Shown here: positions 43,657-53,740 of the stretch, piece by piece
Position numbering within the stretch: position 1 is the stretch's first letter
Layout: each line of letters starts with the position of its first letter
Assembly: GCA_005502805.1 (NCBI GenBank)
Contig: SCMY01000003.1
Coordinates: forward strand, 485,202 to 549,201
DNA from: Rhizobiales bacterium 2SD
Lineage (GTDB): Bacteria; Pseudomonadota; Alphaproteobacteria; Rhizobiales; Beijerinckiaceae
Direction: 5' to 3'
Length of the DNA: 64,000 nucleotides
Program-made: the position numbers and the translations under genes
Notes under the pieces: model-generated
The model's database searches: none
The model's input: only the letters and a program-made list of their open reading frames with translations
What the model was told of the DNA's origin: nothing

Positions 43657-45720
43657 TCACAGGTCGATCAGCTCGCCGGCGAAGGCAGCCCGTTCCTGGA
43701 TGAAGAGGAAGCGCGCTTCCGGCTTGTTGCCCATCAGCCGCTCGACCGTGTCCGAGGTCTCCTCCTTCGCTTCATGGTCGACCATCACCTTGAGCAGGAT
43801 CCGCTTTTTCGGATCCATCGTAGTCTCCTTGAGCTGGGCCGGCATCATTTCGCCCAGGCCCTTGAAGCGGCTGATCTCCGGCTTCTTGCCCTTGAACACC
43901 GTGTCGATCAGCTCGTCCTTATGGGCGTCGTTGCGAGCATAGACGCTCTTGCCGCCATGCTGGAGCCGGTAGAGCGGCGGCACGGCGAGGTAGAGATGGC
44001 CCTTCTCGATCAGCCGCGGCATCTGACGCCAGAAGAAGGTCACCAGTAGCGAGGCGATATGGGCGCCGTCGACATCGGCGTCGGTCATCACGATGACCTT
44101 CTCGTAGCGCAGGTCGTCCTCGCGGAACTGGCTGCCGATGCCGCAGCCCAGCGCCAGGATCAGGTCGGCGAGCTGCTGGTTGGCGTTGAGCTTGTCGCGC
44201 GTCGCATTGGCGACGTTGAGGATCTTGCCGCGCAAAGGCAAGATCGCCTGCGTCGCGCGGTCGCGCGCCTGCTTGGCCGAGCCGCCTGCCGAGTCGCCTT
44301 CGACGATGAAGAGCTCGGAACCGGCCGCGCCGGCGGAGCTGCAATCGGCGAGCTTGCCGGGAAGCCGGAGCTTGCGCGTCGCGGTCTTGCGCGAGACTTC
44401 CTTTTCGAGGCGCCGGCGCTGACGCTCCTCGGCCCGGTCAACCGACCAGTCGAGCAGCTTCAGCGCCTGCTGCGGCGAGGCGGCGAGCCAATGGTCGAAC
44501 GCATCGCGCATCGCGTTCTCGACGATGCGGGCAGCTTCCAGCGTCGCCAGCTTGTCCTTGGTCTGCCCCTGAAATTCCGGCTCGCGGATGAAGACCGAGA
44601 GCATGGCGGCGCAGGTCGCCATCACGTCGTCGGCCGTGACCTGCGCCATCCGCTTGGACTGGCCGATGCGCTCGGCATGGTCGCGCAGGCCGCGCAGCAG
44701 GGCGATGCGCAGGCCCTGCTCATGCGTGCCGCCCTCAGGCGTCGGAATCGTGTTGCAGTAGGAGGAAGAGAAGCCGTCCTCGCCGGTCGCCAGCCAAGCC
44801 ACCGCCCATTCGAGCGAGCCGTGGCCGCCTTCCTTGGTGATCTTGCCCGAGAAGATCGGCTCGGCGACGAGGTCCTTGCCTTCGATCTCGCGGGCGAGAT
44901 AGTCGCGCAGACCCCCGGGAAACTTGAACACCGCCTCGGCTGCGACATCGCCCTCCGGCTGCAAGCGCGAGGGCGCACAGCGCCAGCGGATCTCGACGCC
45001 GCCGAAGAGATAGGCCTTGGAGCGGGCCATGCGGAATAGCCGCGCCGGCACGAAATGCGCGCCTTCGCCGAAGATCTGAGCGTCGGGATGGAAGCGCACG
45101 CGGGTGCCGCGCCGGTTGGGGGCGCGGCCGACCGTCTCAAGCGGCCCTTGAGGCAGGCCGCGCGAAAAGCTCTGGCGATAGAGCATCTGGCCGCGCGCGA
45201 CCTCGACCTCGACCAGATCTGACAGAGCATTGACGACGGAGACACCGACACCGTGCAGGCCGCCCGAAGTCTCGTAGACCTTGGAGTCGAACTTTCCGCC
45301 GGCGTGCAGGATCGTCATGATCACTTCGAGCGCCGACTTGTCCGGGAATTTAGGATGCGGGTCGATCGGCATGCCGCGGCCATTATCGGTGACCGCGAGC
45401 GAACCGTCGGCAAAGAGCTCGACATCAATGAAACTGGCATGGCCGGCGACCGCCTCGTCCATGGCGTTGTCGATCACCTCGGCGAAGAGGTGATGCAGCG
45501 CCCGCTCGTCGGTGCCGCCGATATACATGCCGGGCCGGCGCCGCACCGGCTCCAGCCCTTCGAGCACCTCGATCGCGGAGGCGTCGTAGCCGGCCTCGGA
45601 AGGCGTGCCGCTGCGCGGGGCGGGGGCAGGGCGCGCGGCCGGCTTCGGCGCAGGGGCGGGCGCACGCGATTCCTCGCGCATCTCCTTGCCGCCATCCTCA
45701 CCGAAGAGATCGTCCGTCAT
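43657..45720 (-). CDS. parE: DNA topoisomerase IV subunit B
   Basis: 687 residues from ATG 45720 (a GTG two codons upstream is the alternative). The GHKL ATPase is seen in EVIDNAMDEAVAGH, TDNGRGMPIDPHPK and SGGLHGVGVSVVNALS. The Toprim domain has FIVEGDSAGGSAKQARDR and IVMTDADVDGAHIASLL. The Pro/Ala-rich N-terminal 40 residues are a nonconserved extension. Type IIA enzyme that decatenates chromosomes with ParC (not in the window). The gyrB alternative is unlikely because neither the expected gyrB insertion nor neighbours such as recF are seen. Confidence 0.93.
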   Translation of the reverse strand: MTDDLFGEDGGKEMREESRAPAPAPKPAARPAPAPRSGTPSEAGYDASAIEVLEGLEPVRRRPGMYIGGTDERALHHLFAEVIDNAMDEAVAGHASFIDVELFADGSLAVTDNGRGMPIDPHPKFPDKSALEVIMTILHAGGKFDSKVYETSGGLHGVGVSVVNALSDLVEVEVARGQMLYRQSFSRGLPQGPLETVGRAPNRRGTRVRFHPDAQIFGEGAHFVPARLFRMARSKAYLFGGVEIRWRCAPSRLQPEGDVAAEAVFKFPGGLRDYLAREIEGKDLVAEPIFSGKITKEGGHGSLEWAVAWLATGEDGFSSSYCNTIPTPEGGTHEQGLRIALLRGLRDHAERIGQSKRMAQVTADDVMATCAAMLSVFIREPEFQGQTKDKLATLEAARIVENAMRDAFDHWLAASPQQALKLLDWSVDRAEERQRRRLEKEVSRKTATRKLRLPGKLADCSSAGAAGSELFIVEGDSAGGSAKQARDRATQAILPLRGKILNVANATRDKLNANQQLADLILALGCGIGSQFREDDLRYEKVIVMTDADVDGAHIASLLVTFFWRQMPRLIEKGHLYLAVPPLYRLQHGGKSVYARNDAHKDELIDTVFKGKKPEISRFKGLGEMMPAQLKETTMDPKKRILLKVMVDHEAKEETSDTVERLMGNKPEARFLFIQERAAFAGELIDL

Positions 45721-46022
45721 CGTCACCGCACTCGCTGATTCGCTTGTCTTGCAGGATATCGCATCGGCCCGCCTGCCGCCTGCCAGAGCCCCTATATCGC
45801 GCCGCTTCTCCGCAATAAACCGATCGGATCGCCGCCGGAAGTCAGGATGAGCGATGCCGTCGCCGAACCGTCATCCTGGGATGGCACAGCGGGCCACGGA
45901 ACCTTGGCCGGCACTCGCCGGTTCAGCAGCCGTTAAGGGCCTGGGTTTCATCATCGCGATTGCGAATCGGGACTGGTCCCGACAGCGCATTCGGCTAAGC
46001 TGGCCAGAGGGGGGAAGGTCAC
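45721..46022. other. intergenic, no gene recognised
   Basis: About 300 bases between parE and a small membrane protein gene. No convincing ORF. A weak GGAAC-N17-GGTT pattern at 45898-45923 resembles an EcfG promoter but its -10 is off consensus. Confidence 0.4.
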
Positions 46023-46223
46023 GTGGCGTCGCGTTCCGCAGTACCCAAGATCCGCATTGCCGGCCTCGAGCGGGCCGCGCGTTTCGCAGGCGAGGCCTTC
46101 GCCTATGAGGAGCTGTCCGGCGTCGAGACGCGGCACGATGCCGAGAGCAAGCAGCTGCGCCGGCTCTGGTGGGCCGCTGCCATCGTCGCATTGATCGGTC
46201 TGGCGATCGTCGCACTGCGCTGA
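46023..46223 (+). CDS. small C-tail-anchored membrane protein, unknown
   Basis: 66 residues from a GTG codon, preceded by GGGGGGAAGG 4 bases upstream (a strong ribosome site). The N-terminal 45 residues are charged and soluble. The C terminus is a single TM helix (LWWAAAIVALIGLAIVALR). No family recognised. It is convergent with the glycosyltransferase gene. Confidence 0.55.
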   Translation: MASRSAVPKIRIAGLERAARFAGEAFAYEELSGVETRHDAESKQLRRLWWAAAIVALIGLAIVALR

Positions 46224-46240
46224 GCGCTCCGCCGCGCTGC

Positions 46241-47377
46241 TCAGGCGGGCGCCTTCAAGCCGTCATAGAAGCTGAGATGGGCGAGAGCGGCCTCGTCCCA
46301 CAGCCGGGCGAGATCGACGCCGATCGCCTCCGCCTTGCGGGCCTGCGCCGTGATGACGGCGTCCGCGAAACGTTCGGGCGGCGCGTCGACAGGACAGAGC
46401 ACCGTCGCCGGATTGTCGATCTTCGCCTTCAAGGCCGGGGCGAGTGCGAACTCGTCCTGCCGCTCAGGTTCGGTCGAGACCAGCGGGATCGCCAGCTGGC
46501 TGACTGCCTGGAAGCTGCCACGCCGCGTACTGATCCCGTCGGTGAAAGGCAGCAGGAAGACGTCGGCGGCCGAGAGCGTCGCCATCAGTTCGCCTTCGTC
46601 GTCGATCCGGCCACGGAAATCGAGCCAGTCGGCGACGCCGAGCTCACTGGCGAGCGCCAGGAACGCCTCGCGGTCTTTCGGCTTGTCCCAGAGGAAGTCG
46701 CCGCAGATCAGCAGGCGCGCCTTGACGCCGCGCTCATGCAGCGCCCGCGTCGTGCGCAAAAGGACGTCGGGGCGCTTGCTGGCATAGAGCACGCCGAAAT
46801 AGCCGATCACGACATCGGCTTCACTTGCGCCGCTACCGCGCAGCTTCACCCGCTCCGCCGCGACCCGTTCGGGATCGATCCGCGCCGGCATGATGTTGGG
46901 GCCGATCGGGATGACTGGGGCCTTCTGCTTCTTCGCCGTGCCGACCAATGGCGTCGTCAGGAAGCTCTCGCGCTGCTGCGGGGAGACGAAGACGAAGCCG
47001 TCGCAGGCCAGGATGTCCGGTACCATCGAGAGATAGCGCAGGCGATTGAGCGAGGCCCATTCGTGCAGGGTGATGGCGATACGGCCCCTGCGGGTCATCA
47101 ATCGCGCCGCCATCAGCGCCGAGCCCGGCACGACGCTGTTGCCCCAGCCTTCGATCGGCATCTGGAAATGAACGATGCGGTCGCGGCGCAATTCCTCGGC
47201 GATGGCCCCGATGAAGGCGGCCGGACGTTCCGGCTCGATCGTCCGGATCGCGACGAGGCCCGGGCGCAGCGCATTGACGGCGCCGGCGAGCCGATAGGCA
47301 TAGTCCATCACCGCGCAGGTGACGGGCTTGGCCGAGCCGAAGATGACGACGGAGGGGGCGGGAGAGGGTGAGTGCAT
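46241..47377 (-). CDS. glycosyltransferase family 4-like protein
   Basis: 378 residues with a GT-B fold. The N-terminal half has AITLHEWASLNRLRYLSM; the C-terminal nucleotide-sugar domain has VVIGYFGVLYASKRPDVLLR, RLLICGDFLWDKP, DFRGRIDDEGELMATLSAAD and FLLPFTDGISTRRGSF. This pattern matches GT4-like retaining transferases. Donor and acceptor are unknown. It sits 65 bases downstream of the FkbM-type methyltransferase on the same strand, so the two may decorate the same glycan or sugar product. Confidence 0.87.
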   Translation of the reverse strand: MHSPSPAPSVVIFGSAKPVTCAVMDYAYRLAGAVNALRPGLVAIRTIEPERPAAFIGAIAEELRRDRIVHFQMPIEGWGNSVVPGSALMAARLMTRRGRIAITLHEWASLNRLRYLSMVPDILACDGFVFVSPQQRESFLTTPLVGTAKKQKAPVIPIGPNIMPARIDPERVAAERVKLRGSGASEADVVIGYFGVLYASKRPDVLLRTTRALHERGVKARLLICGDFLWDKPKDREAFLALASELGVADWLDFRGRIDDEGELMATLSAADVFLLPFTDGISTRRGSFQAVSQLAIPLVSTEPERQDEFALAPALKAKIDNPATVLCPVDAPPERFADAVITAQARKAEAIGVDLARLWDEAALAHLSFYDGLKAPA

Positions 47378-47442
47378 GCGCCTGCGGTCTTGCGGAGGAT
47401 GAGGCGCCGTCTATCGCACAGCTTTCCTAAGCTTGCGTTGAG

Positions 47443-48318
47443 TCAGGCAGTCGCCTCCAGCGGGCCGAAGCTCGCGACCAGATTGCAGCGCCGCTCCGGA
47501 ATGCTGCCGATCTTCTCTGCCCAGCAGGAGTAGCCAAGGGCCAGCCGCTTCATCTCCTGAAGAGGGCGGCTGCCATCATCACCGGTCTCGCGCAGGCACG
47601 ACAGCGTGTCGTAGCCGGCGGCGCGCAATTCGGCCCAGGCCTTCTCGCCGTCCGGCTTATGATTGCTCTCGAAGGTGAGGATCGGGCGATGGCGCGCGAA
47701 GGTTTCGCGCAGCCCGGCGAAGACGTCGGCCTCGAAACCCTCGACATCGCATTTCACGAAGCCGATCCGCTTCGTGCCATTCGCGATCTCAGGTTCGTGC
47801 TGCGCCAGGTAGCGATCGCCCTGGCGCACGGGCAGCACGATGTCGCCCTTGCCCGAGGCGAAGCTGCCGCTGCCGTCATTGCCAGCCTGGAGCAGCGAGA
47901 AACGGAGCTCGGCGTCCTCTTGCCCTAGCCCGACCTCGTGCAGGCGGACATTGCCGGTCCCGGACAGCAGAAGGTTGGTCTTGAACAGCGATGCGATCGG
48001 TGGATTGGGCTCGAAGGCTATCACCTCGGCAAAGGACCTCGCCAGCGATATGGAATGATTTCCTATATTGCCGCCAATGTCGAGGAAGGTGGTGCCCTGC
48101 AGGTTCCAAGCTTGGAATATGGCCTTGAGCAGATCGATCTCTCGGCGCTCGTAAATGCCGTTTCCGATGATGGAGATGCCGAGATAATCGGTTGGAATGA
48201 CGGCCAGCCGGGGAGCAGGAGGGAGATGCTTCCTGCTACCCGGCACGATCGCCTTGGCCAGCAGGTCGTAGATGCGCCGGATCGCATAGGTCGCGCGCGT
48301 CTCGTTGATCCTCAGCAT
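47443..48318 (-). CDS. FkbM family SAM-dependent methyltransferase
   Basis: 291 residues from ATG 48318 (a GTG at 48342 would add eight residues). The SAM motif is TTFLDIGGNIGNHSISLA, then VIAFEPNPPIASLF, and the FkbM signature VKCDVEGFEADVFAG. FkbM enzymes O-methylate sugars, polyketides or secondary metabolites. Beside a glycosyltransferase, methylation of a glycan is the likeliest role. A weak ribosome site precedes the ATG. Confidence 0.9.
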   Translation of the reverse strand: MLRINETRATYAIRRIYDLLAKAIVPGSRKHLPPAPRLAVIPTDYLGISIIGNGIYERREIDLLKAIFQAWNLQGTTFLDIGGNIGNHSISLARSFAEVIAFEPNPPIASLFKTNLLLSGTGNVRLHEVGLGQEDAELRFSLLQAGNDGSGSFASGKGDIVLPVRQGDRYLAQHEPEIANGTKRIGFVKCDVEGFEADVFAGLRETFARHRPILTFESNHKPDGEKAWAELRAAGYDTLSCLRETGDDGSRPLQEMKRLALGYSCWAEKIGSIPERRCNLVASFGPLEATA

Positions 48319-48517
48319 CGCCGGCTCATTCGTTGAGATCACAGAACGCGCATCCCTAGCAGCGATCCTCTACGGAACCTTTAACCTGCGGTTGCGGCCG
48401 ATCGCAGGCCTGAAAGCCGCCCACGAAGAATGGTCGAGCGCCCGGAGATTGACATTCGAGGAATTTTATCCCATCATGTTCACGTTATGTTCTAATTGAT
48501 TCGTGGAGGAGAAGCGC

Positions 48518-49885
48518 ATGCCTTCTTTTGCTCTGTTCGACGATACCGTTGTCGCGCGTACTACCGCCGCCAGCACGGGCTGGACGGCGTTCACCAATTT
48601 GCAGACCGTCTTCGACTACGCCCGCAGCCAGAACCGTCCGCTGTTTTTTCAGCCCGGCGTCTATGATTCTCCCACGACCACGATTCTTCCCAGCAATGGC
48701 AGCGGCCGGCCGCTCTTCGCGCGAGCCATGCCCGGATCGGTGGTGTTGCGCTTCAACGGCGGGAACACCTTCCTGCGGATCGAAGGTCAGAACCAGGTCC
48801 ATTTCGAGGGCATCACCTTCGATGGCCAGAACCTGGCATTGTCCGACTATGTGTCCGGCCGCCCGGCGCTGATTGCTATCGCCAATAATGCCCAGGACGT
48901 CTCGTTCGAGAACTGTCAGGTGATGAACTCGCCGGGCATCGCCGCCTATATCGCGAGTTCCTCCGGCGCCGTGTTCCGAGCATGCTATTTCGGCAACCAC
49001 TCAGTCGGGCTCTGGAGCGAGAACGCACAGATCAAGGCGCTGAACAATACGCTTGCGGGCATGGGAAACAACGGCATTGCCGTCTGGCGTGACACCCTCA
49101 CCGGAGACAGCTCAACGATCACCGGCAATGTCATCAACGGCGTCGATACCGTCGCCGGCGGAACCGGGCAGAACGGCAACGGCATCAGTGTTTTCCGGGC
49201 GATCGGCGTCTCGATCACTGACAACAAGATCTTCAACACGAAGTACTCCGCCATTCGCTGCAATGGCGGCGGGCTGCACAATGTCAGCAACAACAACATC
49301 TACAATACGCGGGAGGTGGCGATCTTCATCGAAGCCCCCGGGCCGGGCATCGACCTGACCGGTTGCATCGTCTCGAACAACAGCCTCGACACCGTCGGCT
49401 GCGGCGTTCTCGTCGGCAACTCCGGTCAGTTCAACGACGGTGTTTCGCGCAGCGTCATCGTCGAAGGCAATCGGATCTCGAACATCACCGACAATCCGAT
49501 CCCGGATGCGGGCTATTACCCGCCCTCGACCATCGGCAACGGCATCGTTGTCGAGCAGGACTGCGTCGTGTCGGGCAACCTCATCGAAGGTGCGGCGCGC
49601 GTCGGCATCATGGCGGGCATCAATACCGGTGCCCGCGACCTCGTCGTCACCGGCAATCTGGTGCGCAGCGTCGCCATCGGCATCGGCGTCTCGAACGAGG
49701 CGATCACCAATGCAGGCCGATCGGTCGTGGTCTCCGGCAACATCGTTCGCGGCGCCAGCATCGGCGGCATCGTGCCGGCGGTCTTCACCGGCACGACGAT
49801 GAACCGGGTCGGTACGGCCGAATACGGCAATGATCTCGCCACAGCGGTGGGCAGCGTTACCTTCGGCCATAACCGCTATCTCTGA
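48518..49885 (+). CDS. right-handed parallel beta-helix repeat protein
   Basis: 455 residues from ATG 48518, with GGAGGA 8 bases upstream; a GTG at 48503 is in frame. From about residue 80 to 450 the protein is a series of short Asn/Gly-rich turns (NNTLAGMGNNGIAVW, GNVINGVDTVAGG, VSNNSLDTVGCGVLVGNSG, TGNLVRSVAIGIGVSNEA), the pattern of a pectate-lyase-like beta-helix. No signal peptide is visible, so it is either cytoplasmic, exported by another route (type I), or secreted by leader-independent means. Proteins related to TIGR03808 share this repeat. It is divergent from the methyltransferase/glycosyltransferase pair. Possible polysaccharide lyase or epimerase activity is speculation. Confidence 0.8.
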   Translation: MPSFALFDDTVVARTTAASTGWTAFTNLQTVFDYARSQNRPLFFQPGVYDSPTTTILPSNGSGRPLFARAMPGSVVLRFNGGNTFLRIEGQNQVHFEGITFDGQNLALSDYVSGRPALIAIANNAQDVSFENCQVMNSPGIAAYIASSSGAVFRACYFGNHSVGLWSENAQIKALNNTLAGMGNNGIAVWRDTLTGDSSTITGNVINGVDTVAGGTGQNGNGISVFRAIGVSITDNKIFNTKYSAIRCNGGGLHNVSNNNIYNTREVAIFIEAPGPGIDLTGCIVSNNSLDTVGCGVLVGNSGQFNDGVSRSVIVEGNRISNITDNPIPDAGYYPPSTIGNGIVVEQDCVVSGNLIEGAARVGIMAGINTGARDLVVTGNLVRSVAIGIGVSNEAITNAGRSVVVSGNIVRGASIGGIVPAVFTGTTMNRVGTAEYGNDLATAVGSVTFGHNRYL

Positions 49886-49928
49886 GCGGCCTGCGGCGAG
49901 CTTGGCCCGCGCCTGTTGCTCCAACAAC

Positions 49929-49956
49929 AAAAAACCGGGGCGTTTCCGCCCCGGTT
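49929..49956 (-). terminator. intrinsic terminator of glnA
   Basis: AACCGGGGCG/CGCCCCGGTT stem with TTTC loop (plus-strand reading). On the minus strand it is followed by TTTTTTG. It lies about 70 bases beyond the glnA stop. Confidence 0.9.
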
Positions 49957-50027
49957 CGAAGGTGGACTGCGGATCGCCGCAGCCGGGAGGAAATCCTGAC
50001 CGAGCCAAAGGCCCGCTGGAAATCTGC

Positions 50028-51437
50028 TCAATAGGAATAGTACATCGTGAACTCGACCGGGTGCGGCGTCATCTCGAAGCGCGCCACATCCTGCATCTTG
50101 AGCTCGATATAGCTCTCGATGAAGTCGTCGGTGAAGACGCCGCCGGCCTTGAGGAAGGCGTTGTCCTTCTTGAGTGCGTCGAGCGCCTCGCGCAGCGAGC
50201 CGCAGACGGTCGGGATCTTCTTCAGCTCGCGCGGCGGCAGATCGTAGAGATCCTTGTCCATCGCCGGGCCGGGATCGATCTTGTTGAGGATGCCGTCGAG
50301 GCCGGCCATCGTCAGCGCGGCGAAGGCGAGATAGGGGTTCGCCATCGGATCGGGGAAGCGGACCTCGACGCGCTTGGCCTTCGGCGAGGTCGTCCACGGA
50401 ATACGGCAGGAGGCCGAGCGGTTGCGCGCCGAATAGGCGAGCAGAACCGGCGCCTCATAGCCCGGGACCAGACGCTTGTAGGAGTTGGTCGACGGATTGG
50501 TGAAGGCGTTCAGCGCCTTGGCGTGCTTGATCACGCCTCCGATGAACCACAGGCACTCCTGCGACAGGTCGGCGTACTTGTTGCCGGCAAAGAGCGGCTT
50601 GCCACCCTTCCAGATCGACAGGTGGACGTGCATGCCCGAGCCGTTGTCGCCATAGACGGGCTTGGGCATGAAGGTCGCGGTCTTGCCGTAGCTCTGCGCG
50701 ACGTTGTGGATCGCGTATTTGTAGACCTGCATGGTGTCGGCCATGTGGGTCAGCGTGTCGAACTTCAGGCCGAGCTCGTGCTGGGCCGAGGCGACCTCGT
50801 GGTGGTGCTTCTCGACCTTGGCGCCCATCGCCGCCATGGCCGCGAGCATCTCGCCACGCATGTCCTGCGCCGAATCCTGCGGCGGAACCGGGAAGTAGCC
50901 GCCCTTGATCGCGATGCGGTGGCCGAGGTTGCCGCCTTCGTACTCGGTCTGGCCGTTGATCGGCAGCTCGACGCTGTCGAGCTTGAAGCCGGTGTTGTAC
51001 GGGTCGGCCGAGAACTTGACGTCGTCGAAGACGAAGAATTCGGCTTCGGGGCCGACATAGACGGTGTCGCCGATACCGGTCGACTTGAGATAGGCCTCGG
51101 CCTTCTTGGCCATGCCGCGCGGATCGCGGCTATAAGGCTCGCCCGTCGCCGGCTCGAGCACGTCGCAGTTGATGACCATGGTCGAGGCCGAGAAGAACGG
51201 GTCGATGCAGGCCGTCGACGGATCGGGCATCAGCAGCATGTCGGACTCGTTGATCGCCTTCCAGCCGGCGATCGAGGAGCCGTCGAACATCGTGCCCTCT
51301 GCGAAAATCTCCTCGTCGATCATCGAGACGTCGAAGGTGACGTGCTGCCACTTGCCGCGCGGATCGGTGAAGCGGAAGTCGACGTACTTGACGTCATTGT
51401 CCTTGATCGCCTTCAGGACCTCTTTGGCGTTCTTCAT
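50028..51437 (-). CDS. glnA: type I glutamine synthetase
   Basis: A 469-residue GSI-beta enzyme, forming glutamine from glutamate, ammonia and ATP. Motifs include [70 protein letters not shown], and the adenylylation site Tyr in [11 protein letters not shown]. It is regulated by GlnE and GlnB. The start at 51437 has AGGAAG upstream. glnB lies directly upstream on the same strand, the classic glnBA order of alphaproteobacteria. Confidence 0.98.
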   Translation of the reverse strand: MKNAKEVLKAIKDNDVKYVDFRFTDPRGKWQHVTFDVSMIDEEIFAEGTMFDGSSIAGWKAINESDMLLMPDPSTACIDPFFSASTMVINCDVLEPATGEPYSRDPRGMAKKAEAYLKSTGIGDTVYVGPEAEFFVFDDVKFSADPYNTGFKLDSVELPINGQTEYEGGNLGHRIAIKGGYFPVPPQDSAQDMRGEMLAAMAAMGAKVEKHHHEVASAQHELGLKFDTLTHMADTMQVYKYAIHNVAQSYGKTATFMPKPVYGDNGSGMHVHLSIWKGGKPLFAGNKYADLSQECLWFIGGVIKHAKALNAFTNPSTNSYKRLVPGYEAPVLLAYSARNRSASCRIPWTTSPKAKRVEVRFPDPMANPYLAFAALTMAGLDGILNKIDPGPAMDKDLYDLPPRELKKIPTVCGSLREALDALKKDNAFLKAGGVFTDDFIESYIELKMQDVARFEMTPHPVEFTMYYSY

Positions 51438-51530
51438 CTCACGACTTCCTTTGTCGACTGCTAGGGTCTCACGACAGACGCTGCCTGCGGGGCTCCGCGG
51501 GCGCACGCATTCCTTGGGTGTTGGGAATAA

Positions 51531-51989
<459 letters not shown>

Positions 51990-52153
51990 TCATAGCATCG
52001 GCGCAGTCCGGCCGCCATGACGCCCCCCGGGGCAAACCGCCTCTTGAAGAGGCGAAAAACTGTCCAAAAAATATGCAGATGCTTATCCTGAGTGCAAATA
52101 GCGATATTGCTTGCAACCTTGCACCGGGGATTGGCCCGGCAGACAATCCGGGG

Positions 52154-53674
52154 ATGACGACCGCTGCCGATGTCTCGCCCCTCGCTTTGCTCAGTGTCGC
52201 CGAGATGGCGGCGGCCGATGCAGCGACGATCGCCGCGGGCACGCCTGGCATCGCCCTGATGGAGAAGGCGGGCAGGGCAGTCGCCGACGCCGTGACGCGG
52301 CGCGTCCGGCCCGGCCAGAGCGTCCTCGTGCTGTGCGGCCCCGGCAACAATGGCGGCGACGGCTTTGTCGCGGCCCGTCTCCTGGCGGAACGCGGCTGCC
52401 GCGTGACGCTGGCGCTCGCCGGCGAACGATCCGCCCTGAGGGGGGATGCCGCTGAGGCGGCGAAGGGCTGGACCGGGGCGATCGAGGCTCCCGACAGAGC
52501 CGATCCGGCCCGGCATGACATCGTGATCGACGCGCTGTTCGGTGCCGGCCTCAGCCGGGCGATCTCAGGCGAGCTCGCCGCGTTGGTCGAGCGTGTCAAC
52601 GCGTCAGGGCGAGCCGTGATTGCGGTCGATGTGCCGAGTGGTGTCCGCGGCGATACCGGCCTCTCCGACGGCCCCGTCATCCGCGCTGCCGAGACCGTCA
52701 CCTTCTTCCGGCTGAAGCCAGGCCATCTGCTCCAACCCGGCCGTGCGCTTTGCGGCGTCGTTACCCTCGTCGATATCGGTATCAGGTCCGAGATCGTCTT
52801 TGCACCCGGCCGGGTCGTACCGTCGGCCTTCCGCAATGCGCCGGGACTCTGGCGGGCTCATTGGCCCGACCATGCCACCGGCATCCACAAATACGCGCGC
52901 GGCGCGGTTGCGGTCGCGGCGGGTGGCCTCTCTGGCGTCGGGGCGCCACGGCTCGGCGCACGGGCAGCGCTGCGCATCGGCGCCGGTCTTGCGACGATCG
53001 TCTGCCGGCCGGAGGCGCTGGCGGTCCACGCCGGCCGCGGCCCCGACGCATTGATGCAGCTGGCGGCTGCGGACGCCTCCGTCTTCGAAGCGACATTGTC
53101 AGGCCGCAGGTTCGACGCCCTGCTGATCGGCCCGGCGCTCGGTCTCGATGTCGAGGCGCGATCCTGGGTGGCGGCCGCTCTGCGCTGGGACCGCCCCTGC
53201 GTCTTCGACGCGGACGCGCTGACGCATATCGGTGCGCATCGGGCGGCTTCGATCGGGCTGCTGCGGCGCCGAGCCGGGCCGACGGTGCTGACGCCGCACG
53301 AAGGCGAATTCAAGCGCATGTTCGACGAGGCGACGGGCTTCGAGCCCGGCGGCGGCAAGCTCGAGCGGGCGCGGCAGGCAGCCCGGTTGACCGGGGCCAT
53401 CGTCCTGCTCAAGGGCCCGGACACGGTCATCGCCGCTCCCGACGGGCGGATCGCGATCAACGATACCGGTTCGCCTGCACTGGCGACAGCCGGCTCGGGC
53501 GACGTCCTGGGCGGGATCGTCGCCGGACTACTGGCGCAGAAGATGCCTGCCTTCGAGGCGGCCTGCGCCGCCGCCTGGCTGCATGGACGTGCTGGCGAGC
53601 GGCTCGGGCTCGGCCTCATCGCTGACGACCTGCCCGAGATGCTGCCGCAGCTTCTTGCCGATCTCGACGCATGA
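52154..53674 (+). CDS. nnr: bifunctional NAD(P)H-hydrate epimerase / ADP-dependent NAD(P)H-hydrate dehydratase
   Basis: 506 residues. The N-terminal epimerase domain (about 1-215) has LCGPGNNGGDGFVAARLLAE and IVIDALFGAGLSRAI. The C-terminal dehydratase of the ribokinase fold (about 225-500) has LIGPALGLDVEARSW, VLTPHEGEFKRM, VLLKGPDTVIAAPDG and LATAGSGDVLGGIVAGLLA. Together they repair hydrated NADHX/NADPHX. The start at 52154 is chosen at MTTAADVSPLALLS. It diverges from glnB by 284 bases. Confidence 0.96.
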   Translation: MTTAADVSPLALLSVAEMAAADAATIAAGTPGIALMEKAGRAVADAVTRRVRPGQSVLVLCGPGNNGGDGFVAARLLAERGCRVTLALAGERSALRGDAAEAAKGWTGAIEAPDRADPARHDIVIDALFGAGLSRAISGELAALVERVNASGRAVIAVDVPSGVRGDTGLSDGPVIRAAETVTFFRLKPGHLLQPGRALCGVVTLVDIGIRSEIVFAPGRVVPSAFRNAPGLWRAHWPDHATGIHKYARGAVAVAAGGLSGVGAPRLGARAALRIGAGLATIVCRPEALAVHAGRGPDALMQLAAADASVFEATLSGRRFDALLIGPALGLDVEARSWVAAALRWDRPCVFDADALTHIGAHRAASIGLLRRRAGPTVLTPHEGEFKRMFDEATGFEPGGGKLERARQAARLTGAIVLLKGPDTVIAAPDGRIAINDTGSPALATAGSGDVLGGIVAGLLAQKMPAFEAACAAAWLHGRAGERLGLGLIADDLPEMLPQLLADLDA

Positions 53675-53688
53675 GCCGGGTCGATCAG

Positions 53689-53718
53689 AAAAAGGCCCGC
53701 CCCGAAAGAGGCGGGCCT
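53689..53718 (-). terminator. intrinsic terminator of PRC-barrel gene
   Basis: AGGCCCGCC/GGCGGGCCT stem (9 bp). On the minus strand TTTTTCTG follows. It also closes the convergent nnr gene. Confidence 0.88.
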
Positions 53719-53740
53719 GCGATGATCGGTCAGATCGCGA

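Noticed and set aside
45898..45923. GGAAC-N17-GGTT pattern
   Set aside because: The -10 lacks the consensus CGTT; 100 bases from the next start, so too weak to list as a promoter.
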